A stretch of 64,000 nucleotides of DNA from Littorina saxatilis (Eukaryota > Mollusca > Gastropoda > Littorinimorpha > Littorinidae), in the NCBI RefSeq assembly GCF_037325665.1, contig NC_090246.1, forward strand, positions 16,821,980-16,885,979, read 5' to 3'. Below, one piece after another: positions 45,201-55,700 of the stretch (within the stretch, counting starts at the first letter, position 1; every line of letters begins with the position of its first letter). The translations under genes and the position numbers were made by a program. Below the pieces are notes generated by a model. The model saw nothing but the letters and a program-made list of their open reading frames with translations. It did not search any database and was not told where the DNA came from.

Positions 45201-46131
45201 CCCTTGGCCGCAACACCTTGTCGCTCTTGCCTTTTCCTTGCACTGAAAAAGAAACGTGAGTAGGATATTTGAACTGTGAAACACGTCGTGATTTTAACCT
45301 CCCTAAAGATTGAATTGCGATGTGTAGGGACAGGTTAGAAGGTTATCACGGATTTCGTGTATTGCACGAGGGAATATCCTTGACTTAAACTGAACAGTGT
45401 TTACCAGTTGGAAAGATATAGTTATTCTTGACTTGGAAGTAGCACAGCGTTTAACATTCTCAACCGAGCAGGTTGTCAGCGCGTGTGGGTCTTGTTCGGG
45501 GAACAAGCACTCTTTCAAGAGACGGGTCCTTAAGGTAAATGATTTACTATGTTGTATATTATTGAAGCTTGAATACATAGCTGGAATGTAAAGGTTAGTG
45601 TATGCAAAGTGCACTAAATTCCAGTGTGAAGTTTAAAGAGAATTCTTGTTGTGATTGTATTACGGTTTTTGTTGGGAAATTCTTTATTCGCACCAAACAC
45701 CACTTCTTGACACCTACCCAAAGTGGAACTATGGGAAAGCTGGGATCTCACAGCCGAGTGCCATTCACTGCACGAATCCGACTATCACGTAGTCTCACAC
45801 TGCCATCACCATTCTATTCAATAATCATCCCCCACACAAAAAATAATAATCTTGCCGGGTCTAGCAAAGGATTCATATTCCACACACACGGGATTCATTT
45901 CGTGCAAAGTTGTAAAATACGTAAAGGCACTTACTCATACACCTGCTGTCGCTCTCTTGCAAGTTTTCGGGTATGTTCCAGCTGTTCCACAGTTTGATGT
46001 TTTCGCCGGGTTTTCTGCATCCGGTTTCGGTTCTTCTCCCTCATCTGTTCTTGACACTTGGGGTCCTGTTCCATCTTGTTTCTGTATTTGCGGCATTTTT
46101 TCACATTTGTCTTTATCGATGCTTTGGCCAT
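42203..46131 (-). CDS. DDE-like/OTU fusion protein, 1078 aa, 2 exons
   Basis: Exon 1 is 45935-46131 and exon 2 is 42203-45242; the GTATGA|GTAAGT donor and TTTTTCAG|TGCAAGG acceptor keep the frame. Residues 1 to about 150 are strongly basic and probably coiled coil. Cys clusters (CLCEIC near 341, CVDRKCCKCG near 386) could bind zinc. An RNase H/DDE-like core follows: TCDFAANF (Asp485), FLSDDLKHDAHF (about 534), VSDGCSAQFK (Asp572), then FGSRHGKNDSDWCGGAVKR (His609). I recall this set of motifs from unnamed animal proteins suspected to be transposases. An acidic Ser-rich linker spans about 765-840. The C-terminus is OTU-like: YGDGNCFFRAL (Asp916, Cys919) and WTPNHFVPLV (His1069), similar to vertnin-like proteins. 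The long intact frame suggests recent activity or selection. Family name and function are not established. Confidence 0.85.
45243..45934 (-). other. Intron of the DDE-OTU gene
   Basis: A 692 bp intron with no recognisable repeat or exon. Confidence 0.6.
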
Positions 46132-46222
46132 GATCTCCGACGGTGGTTAATACATGATGAATCTGAAAATGTTCAAACATCGACTGAATACTCATGTGCG
46201 TAGTTTTAGCAAAAGAGAAAAC

Positions 46223-46471
46223 TACCGTAAACTACCTAGTATATACGCCCCACACACACCCCACACCCCCCCCCCCTATGCAACAATGTTGCCCAAAAGT
46301 TGGGGGTGGGCGTTTACTAGGTACTATACCCTTTGCAGTTGCAGTTCCTTTGCTAGATTAACAAGTTTTTGTTCACTTGGCAAGGAAGTGTTCAAAGGAT
46401 GCATTATTGCACAAAAAGTTCCTCTGGCTCTCATTCTCTCATACACACACACGCACGCACGCACGCACTGA

Positions 46472-46570
<99 letters not shown>

Positions 46571-46761
46571 AATTCTGCAAGCAAACCATGAAGGAAATAG
46601 TGTTGCTTTATTGTCTATCAACAAGTTTATAACTCCAAAAGATAATGATCGAAAATGGGGGGTGGGCGTTTACTGGGTACTGTACCCTGTGCGCAGAATC
46701 TGACCAAAAATAGGGGGTGGGCGTTTACTCGATATTGGGCGTATACAAGGTATTTTACGGA
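46223..46761. mobile_element. Palindromic MITE (ACCGTAAA...TATACGCCC) with CA tract
   Basis: The left end CCGTAAACTACCTAGTATAT is mirrored by GTATACAAGGTATTTTACGG. GGGGGTGGGCGTTTAC repeats occur within. A (CA)n/(CG)n tract lies at 46441-46564. It sits just upstream of the DDE-OTU start codon. Confidence 0.7.
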
Positions 46762-47229
46762 ACAAGCTTACAAACTAAACAATTGTGAAGACAACCGAGT
46801 AGTTATATGAAATAATATAAACTTTGATTTCAAAGAATAAAACATTCAAGCCAGGGGCATGTTTCTGGTACACCTGGTAGGTAAGTAGAGATTAAATTGT
46901 CGACACAACAGATGAGACTGGCTACCACTGTTTATTTTAATACACTTTTAAGCAAATTTTAAATTGTGTTCAACCATATACACCAAACTCACCCAAACTC
47001 CTAAAACATCCAAGAAAAGGAAAAATGTGTCCAAGCAAGGAAAAACGCCATTTCTTCAAAGGCTGGAATAACTACAGAGGCAGCCGCGTCATTACACACA
47101 ATGCAATTACGTCATACATCATACATTTCTATGAGTCATGTTGAATGGAATGGTGGCATGTGCCTCTATTCTAGCTAACAACAAAGCTGAAAAAATGAAT
47201 ATTATCTGTTTGTTTTGTTTGTTTTACCC
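46762..47229. other. Unassigned sequence
   Basis: No coding signal or recognised repeat. Confidence 0.3.
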
Positions 47230-47800
47230 GTACGAGACCTTTCTGTGACCTTGACATGTGACAAGGATCTACCTTAACTTCTTTAAGTCGGAGTTGAGAG
47301 TTGTGTGATGTTTGAAGGCTCTCCCTTTAAAAACAACTGAGATAATGATGCATTTTCGTGTTTTTGATTTGCCCATGTGACCTTGAGATTCGACAAAGGT
47401 CAACAAGACTTTAACCGTGTATGGAGGCTATTAAGCCCAAAAATGTGAACTTTCAAGGTTCTTGCTTTGAAAAACTCTGAGAAAAAGGTTATGTTTTTTT
47501 TTTTACCCACACGAGACCCTGCTATGACCTTCACATTTCTCAAGGATCAACCTTGAATTCTCCATGTTGAACAATCATTAAGCAAAAGCGTTGTTTGAAG
47601 TTTGAAGGTTCTAGCTTCAAAAATCTCTGAAAAAATATGTTTCATCCGTTTTCTGAACCACATGTGACCCAGCCGTGACCTTGAAATCTGACAAGGGTCA
47701 ACAAGACTTTTACCATGCATGGGGGCGATTAAACCCCAAATGTGTGTGAAGTTTCAAGGTTTCAACTTAAAAAACGTCTGAGAAAAATATACATTTTCCT
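47230..47800. repeat. Diverged tandem array with TGACCTTGA motifs
   Basis: Units of roughly 140-170 bp share phrases of the type TGACCTTGA...TGACAAGGNTCAACAAGACTT and AAAAANCTCTGAGAAAA. TGACCTTGA occurs near 47248, 47380 and 47676, with a TGACCTTCA variant near 47526. It is related to the array on the other side of the gene but reversed. Confidence 0.65.
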
Positions 47801-47811
47801 TTTTGGACAAT

Positions 47812-48436
47812 GTGTTGCACGCAAGACAACACGACAAACGCTCGTGTTATCATTCTTTTACTTTAAGGTCGACTTGCGTGCCCGCTCTTTCGCTAATCTC
47901 AATTAAAATTCATCTTAGAAGTTCGGTTTTATTACGCTTTTAATTAAGAAGATTAAACTAAGACAACAAATAGTTAGTTTTACCCATTAAACTCGATAAG
48001 GTAGTGACATTTTATGTTGAACGCAAGAAGGTGTCGCACGCAAGATCTGAAAAGATGTTGACGACATAATTTCAACACTTGATAGCGCAATCGTGGTTCG
48101 TGATTTCTTCACAAATTTTGAACACAGAATGTGTCACGTGGTTCCGTAAATGAAGTAGATCTTTGTACATGTAAATTTTGTTTTTAAAAGAAAATAACCG
48201 TTAATTACCGAACATTTTGTCGCACGCAAGATATGACGAAATTTTCAAATCGTTTTCAAAAATGCTGTTCAAAAGTTCTGCAGTCTTTGCTGGATTACTT
48301 GAAAGACAGCAGTTTGATACACCGTTATCGCTTGACGTGTCGACATCAATTCCAGAGTTTTTGAAAAAGAAATTTAGTAAATATCTGCGATTGAAAAATG
48401 TATGCCGTGATGACGAATCATCTTGCGTGCGACACC
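47812..48436. mobile_element. Putative MITE with iterated GTGTCGCACGCAAGA
   Basis: GTGTTGCACGCAAGA near 47812, GTGTCGCACGCAAGA at 48031, TTGTCGCACGCAAGA near 48218 and the inverse TCTTGCGTGCGACACC at 48421. The first and last could be terminal inverted repeats with internal copies. Confidence 0.5.
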
Positions 48437-48814
48437 TTAAAATTCGGTTATCGAAAAAAAAAAATTCTCTCGAGATTTAGATTTGACGTTTGGTCTCGTC
48501 TGTAAAGCGATGTTTCAGGCATTCAATCAAACTAAATGCAATTCATTTGTGCTTCTTGTTATTTTTCTGTGGCATATTCAAAACACGAGGTATCACGATG
48601 TCCTTTTTCAGATGGCCGGTTTTGGCGTTATTTTTGACTTTAAACAAAGATAACTTCAAAACCGTTCAAGTCAGACACACGAAATTATGTCCACTATCTC
48701 TTCGCACATTCATCCACACACACACCAATTTTCAGCAGACACACGTTTTTAGAAACATTTTTATTGTAAAACAAAGTCGTCTTCTGTTCTGTGAGCACCT
48801 TTTGGCACTTAGTC
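48437..48814. other. Unassigned sequence
   Basis: No recognised coding sequence; the short segment 48797-48825 is inverted relative to the left flank near 39678. Confidence 0.3.
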
Positions 48815-48900
48815 ATTTGTGTTCCTGTGCACGCCTCCTGAATAAGCAATCTTATGTTATTTTCAGCATATTTCTGTTCACACACACACACACACACACA

Positions 48901-49123
48901 AACAGGCCATTTGGCACACAAGAACAGGTTAGGATTTTCATTACGACTATGTTTGGTTGGGTGTATTAGGGGTAGGTGAATAAGCAGCAGACATTAGCAA
49001 AGGTGGTACACCCAAGTTAGGTATTGGTACTGATCCGAAAGGTGATTTGACTATATGGATATATATGGAAGTGTATGAATTTGTTGACTCCTAAATCAGC
49101 TTTCCAGGGTAATAGTGTATTTG
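48901..49123 (+). repeat. Right ~215 bp direct repeat flanking the DDE-OTU block
   Basis: Counterpart of 39462-39677 in the same orientation. A second short repeat (TTGTGTTCCTGTGCAC...TTTCTGTTCACACA) occurs at 48815-48900 and again at 49119-49190, so this repeat lies inside a ~304 bp partial tandem duplication. Confidence 0.8.
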
Positions 49124-49179
49124 TGTTCCTGTGCACCTCTCCTGAATAAGCATCTAATGTTATTTTCAGCGTATTTCTG

Positions 49180-49394
<215 letters not shown>

Positions 49395-49892
49395 AAAATA
49401 ACACAAAGAGACTTATTGATGTTACATGTGTTTGTGTGTACCATTTATTCCTTGTTCTTTCAAATATTCAGCCAAAATTGTGCTAAGCATTCAGACAATG
49501 TTGCTTCTAGAATCAATCACAGTATCAACTCGCTGTACACACATTTAAAAAAAAAATTCAACATCGCATAGTATACCTACTACAATTTAGTACATCCGAT
49601 CAAAATAACTTTATATGGACATTCTTTTTCACACACATTTTGAACCTCACATTAAGGTATATCTAACCTTTGCCGATGTTGGTAAACTGAGCTAGGTATG
49701 GAAAGAAATTAAATATTCAAAAAAGGTCAAAAAAAGAAAACTTAAAAAGTAGAAAGGAAGAAGAAGAAGAAGACATTAGAGACATGGGTTAATTATCTAG
49801 GGTGTGCACAAATCGTGCATTTAGCAGAGGGATTGTTTGCCCGCATAGAGGCAAAACAACACAGAGGCGAACACCACCTGGTCTGATGTTGT
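49395..49892. other. Unassigned intergenic sequence
   Basis: AT-rich, with a short GAA run near 49758. No gene. Confidence 0.3.
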
Positions 49893-50411
49893 CTATCAAT
49901 CAATATGAGGCTTATATCGCGCGTATTCCGTGGGTACAGTTCTAAGCGCAGGGATTTATTTTTTTTATTTTTTATTTTTATTTTATGCAATTTATATCGC
50001 GCACATATTCAAGGCGCAGGGATTTATTTATGCCGTGTGAGATGGAATTTTTTTTACACAATACATCACGCATTCACATCGGCCAGCAGATCGAAGCCAT
50101 TTCGGCGCATATCCTACTTTTCACGGCCTATTATTCCAAGTCACACGGGTATTTTGGTGGATATTTTTATCTATGCCTATACAATTTTGCCAGGAAAGAC
50201 CCTTTTGTCAATCATGGGATCTTTAACGTGCACACCCCAATGTAGTGTACACGAAGGGACCTCGTTTTTTTTGTCTCATCCGAAAGACTAGCACTTGAAC
50301 CCACCACCTAGGTTAGGAAAGGGGGGAGAAAATTGCTAACGCCCTGACCCAGGGTCGAACTCGCAACCTCTCGCTTCCGAGCGCAAGTGCGTTACCACTC
50401 GGCCACCCAGC
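49893..50411 (-). mobile_element. Full-length tRNA-derived SINE, TATATCGCGC family
   Basis: The minus-strand head is CGCTGGGTGGCCGAGTGGTA with CGGAAGCGAGAGGTTGCGAG and B box GAGTTCGACCCTGG, like a tRNA-Ser/Leu. The body runs to ATATCGCGC blocks and an (ATTG)n-like tail at the left end. A ~50 bp internal block around AGGCGCAGGGATTTAT is duplicated. Confidence 0.85.
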
Positions 50412-50712
50412 GATTGCTAAGAGCTCTGACTCTGTGAGTACGTAACAACCTGCAGGCCATTCTTTGCCAATTAGGCGGGTGCACTCTGTAAAGTCCTAGA
50501 ATGAGGTCTTTTTTTGAAAGTCAAGAGCACATTCAAAGCCTCACTTTCGGCACTGGCCAGCACACTTTATATTTGCTGCAAATCTTCTTTGTGTTTAGCA
50601 ATCCAGGTCTGGCGGTATCAACAATATGAAATGAAAACAAGAATGCAGTGCTGTCACTGGGGTAAGATCACAGGTAAATTCAACAAATCCATCAGAACGT
50701 AGCATGGTGGTG

Positions 50713-52689
50713 TCATCCATGTGGGAATATTGTCTCTATCTTCCACAGCTCCTGAAAATACAAAACAGTCAATTTCAGTTTGTGCAGGTGTATGCGTTTG
50801 TCTGTGAGTGAGTGTATGTGTCAAAGGAAGCTTCGAATGTATACTGCTAGTTTTAGTGAAGGTATTTTTAAACTTATGCTGTCCAGTGTTGTTTTTACAT
50901 TAATGTTGTTGATCAGTTTGTATAAATGATGCGTGTGTTGGTGTATATGGCTGGATTGAAATGTTTAACCGCAATGTCATCACAAATTCCCAACCTTGGG
51001 CAAGTAAAGATTCTGTATTCTGTGTGTTTTCCCCTGTTAAAAAAAACATTGCCAAAATGAATCCAGTTTTACCACAAGCCGTATCTTATCCTCTTGAAAT
51101 TGATTCATAAAAGGTATCAGATCAATAGCTCAGAGATAACCAGGATTCTTGAGCTCCACTAGAGTTTTTACATTTTATTTCCTTTCATTTCCTTTATTAT
51201 CCCAATGCTGGGAAATTCGGGTCGCTTCCTCCCAGTGGAAAGCTAGCAGTAACAAAAGTGGCGCTACCCAGGTGTATGCGTGTTTAGGTGTAATCAGCCA
51301 CCTGCACTTCTGGCAGAATGACGAAGGTGGTGGGACATGGATACCATCTCTGAGTCTGCACATAAAGTTCAATCAATCAATCAATATGAGGCTTATATCG
51401 CGCGTATTCCGTGGGTACAGTTCTAGGCGCAGGGATTTTTTTTTATTTTTTTATTTTTTTAAATTTTGTATGCAATTTATATTGCGCACATATTCAAGGC
51501 GCAGGGATTTATTTATGCCGTGTGAGATGGAATTTTTTACACAATACATCACGCATTCACATCGGCCAGCAGATCGCAGCCATTTCGGCGCATATCCTAC
51601 TTTTCACGGCCTATTATTCCAAGTCACACGGGTAGTTGACCCGTGTCCGTCCCTGCCGGGATTCGAACCTGCGACCTTAGGATCAAAAGTCCGCCAGTGC
51701 TCTCCCAATTGAACTACCCGACCCCCATCAAAGTGACCGCTGTACAGTGCAGCCCACAACTCACCAGTTCTTTTGCCCGCTGATACTCAAAGTACTGTGG
51801 GAAGCTGGTGTTCACCTGAGAGCACACAAAGCGGACCGGTCCCTCATCAATGCCACACAGATCCTCAAGATTTTCACGGAAATGTTCATACGCCGGGCTC
51901 ACCACCTCTTTGTCAGCGATGGTAAAAAGCTGCCTGGAAAGAAAGTCAGGTCGGTATAACTTCTTGCAAGCATGCTGTCAAAATTGTTGACCAGTGCAGC
52001 ATGCTACATGACTGAGGAAGCCAAAAAGCTCTGGACTGATACAAGTGGATATTCAGAACCAACATTTTTTCAAAACGCTCACTAGATTTACCATCATATG
52101 TGCACCAGTTAGAGACCAACCAAAAAATTATTTTTCAGAAATAAACGCAGACTTTTTTTTTAAGTAAGAATGTCTGGCATCTTAAAATAATTGTTTGAAA
52201 TGGAAAATTATCTTGTTCCTTGCCATTCTTCTTCTCTATCGCGCATGTATATGTGTCGGCAAATTGTTAGAGGTCCATGCTACCCTGCTAAAACATGTAT
52301 CTCAATTCCCTTGATCTGAATTAGAATGTTTTTCAAATTACGTTTTTTCCTTGATTTTTTCTCAATACAAATCTGAAACTTCACTTCAGCTCTTTCACAA
52401 ACATCTTACAGGATCTGACCTACCTTTTCTCCACAGTCATATAAACAATTTTTGTTGGCGTCTTCAGTAGAAGTTTGTAAAGCAGACAGAAGAAAGCATC
52501 AGTAAGTTCCAAGTCATATATAACTGCAAAACAAAGGAAAGAAGTTTGTTCAAGCTCAAGGCTCCCAGTAAGCAGAGATCTCCTTTCAAACATTGTACTT
52601 TGAAATTATACTGACAGACTTTATTCTTCTGCAAAACATACACATGCACACACAAACAGACACACATTCACCACATGCATCTATGCAAG

Positions 52690-52723
<34 letters not shown>

Positions 52724-55700
52724 ACAGACTCACCTTCTGCAGCCAATATGATTGAACAAGAGCACAACATATCAACATCCCCATCAGTCAGTCTGTAAGG
52801 TTCCAATAGGCTTGAAGACTCTGAAAAACATAATCCACTTCAGTGAAGTAAGGCCAAAACAAAAATAGGTCTGTTTACGGTAACATAGGCCAAAAAAATA
52901 GGGTCGGTAGGTCGGGATTTTTTATTTTTTTATTTTTTTTTCCAAAAAACCATATTTTTACGTTATTTTGTGGGGTTTTTTGTTGTTTTTTCCCCCCCAA
53001 ATGCCCCAAAAAAGTCTAGGGTCGCGCGAAAAAAATAGGGTCGGTCGGGTTACCGTAAACAGACTATTTTTTTGTGTGGCCTAAACACTTTTTTATGCTA
53101 ATGAAGCAGACGTTTAATGATGCCAACACTGACTTGCAAGTGCGTAAGAAATTCAAGGTCAAATGTAAAAAATTTGTTCCATTAATGTTTGCATCAGTGA
53201 AAAATATTTACAAAGTCTGATTGAGATAACCTACAAGTACAAGTCTGTTCCTCTGTGTGAGACATTTTAACTGAGCACTCCTTAACATAATTTTGCAAAA
53301 ATGTTGAATTCAAAAGTACAGTAAATTTTAACCCTCCATCAGGTAATCCAAATGACTCACCCTTAAAGTCTGTTTTTAGAAAGGAATCTGCCTTCCAGTC
53401 TATCTCACGCACTTGAACACTGCTTGTCGGAAGCAGGTGACGGTTGCGTTCAACATTCATGCAGGCCAGTTTCAGAATGTCATCTCCATGATCTGTTTAA
53501 AAAGAACCCAAAGATACGATGTCAAAAACAGAGTGCACATTTTATAATGAAGTAAACCTTGCAGAAAAAATTGAAAATACCAACACCATACAAGGACAGT
53601 ACCCTTCATTATTCAGTATTTCAGATAATATGCCCAAACTCACACAATACATGAATCAGTTAAAAAATACAAAAGTGCATGACACAAGTTTCCACGTGAA
53701 AAGACCATGGAGGGAATATTGAAGTGATGAAAAACATGTTTTCTGCCAGCCAAATACTATCAAAACCTTCAACACTCACAGAAATACTTCTTTTATTGTT
53801 TTTCTCATCAACTCCGGTAATCACCAAAATATCCAGCAACAGCCAGTAAATGTTGTGCATAGCTAACGTACTGGCAATTAAGTCTTGCGGCAGACAACCT
53901 GAACTCAATACACATCAGAACCAACCCAACTTTCATACTTGGGATAGGGGGAGGGGAGATGACAGGCAGCAAACTCACTGAACACTAAGACCAGCCCAAT
54001 TTTCATACTCGGCATAGGGGGGGGGGAGGTAAGGAGAACTTACCTGTACAGAAGACAGTCTTTGCCATGAAACCAGCAACAATACTGGTCAGACCAACAC
54101 CAGCACCTAGGTCAAGAACACTGCAACCTTCAAACAGTGCACTGTAGTGGAGTATAAAGTCACACAGCAGTAATGCTCCCAGCCACACCTGCACAATCAA
54201 CAGGAAAACAGTTCCACTGATAACTAGCCAAACTCTCCGAAAGCGGCGTATGGCTGCCTAAATGGCGGGGTAAAAACGGTCATACACGTAAAATTCCACT
54301 CGTGCAAAAACACGAGTGAACGTGGGAGTTTCAGCCCACGAACGCAGAAGCAGAAGAAGACTTGCCAAACAATTTTACTGATACAATGATCTGCAAAACA
54401 ATTGTACTGATACAATTTTTTAACTGTCAGCACTATCTCCAATACAAGTAAATTATACTATTACTCGCAAGTTAACTACCTGTACTCTCCCTTCCTACTA
54501 TCATACTGAGAAAATTGAAATTGTGCTTACATTAAGATTCAAGACCCTACATCTTCTTTAGCTGGTATGTATTTAAAAACACAAATAGACAGTCATATTT
54601 TATCAGAAAGAACAAGCTCTGGAGTTTTGCAAATCTGTAAGTACATGATTTCCTTTCATCAAAACTTAATTATCTCCTCACCTGCTGTCCCACCATGCTC
54701 AAATCTGTTGCCATTTTGTGCACTGAAAAAAAAGGAGTTTATTTTCATGACTTAAAGGTCAAATACATGTGGTTTCAAAAAAAGAACAGTAGTTGTGCAA
54801 AATCCACTTTTCTTTTGTAACACCAGTTTTTGAATTTCAGTAAGTCGAAAAAGATAGCAGGCTTATAAAGATCTATAATAAATGTACACCAGGAAAAAAT
54901 CTTCGAAGTTTAAAGGGAATGGGCTGTAAGTTGTAACCAAACTTACAGGAAGGTGTTCCTTGCACATAACTTACACAGCTAAAATACTGAAGTTTTGCGC
55001 TGTTTGGTTCCAATTGCTTCAAATGAAACAGAGAAAAGATAGACTATCACAAGACCCAGATTAAAAAAAATGACGTAAGTTTTAATTCTGGAAAGCAGTC
55101 ATTATTTTTACTGCTTCCAAGCAAGACTGTAACCAACCTTTCTTTTCCCTTCTTCTTCTTCTTCTTCTTCTGCTGTTTGTACAAATGCTGACCGAAATGA
55201 AAGGTAATGTTCTTACCGATAGTAATTATGCATTTTCTTGGTTGTTCTTCAGTGGCTGCTCTTTTCAACACTAGATCACCATCTTCATCATACTGGTAGG
55301 CATCATTAGTCCTCTCTGAACCTAAAATATGAAGAACATGCATGTCAGATAATCATACTGTCTATCACAAAACCAATGTAAACAAAAACACACAATCACA
55401 TTTTATATTTCCTATCTTATTAAATAAATGTATTCTTACGGTTCAGCACCATACCATAATGATTGACGTCCCCTTTCCCCATTATTGGTAACTTTCACCG
55501 AAAGCATACATCCCAGTGAGGAATCCACTAACATGCATGGAAGTACATGTGCTTCTTCTTCTTCTTCGTTCATGGGCTTAGACTCCCACGTTCACCCGTG
55601 TTTTTAGCACGAGTGGATTTTTACGTGTATGACCGTTTTTACCCCGCCATTCAGGCAGCATACGCCGATTTCGGGGGAGGCATGCTGGGTATTTTCGTGT

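Noticed and set aside
47892-48480. Small protein at 48217-48480
   Set aside because: It lacks recognisable domains, overlaps repeated motifs of a putative MITE and has no splice or codon evidence.
51372-51727. A chimeric SINE with an exchanged tRNA-Lys head
   Set aside because: The sequence on both sides belongs to one outer SINE, and the shared body is a headless copy nested in it, so head exchange is not needed.
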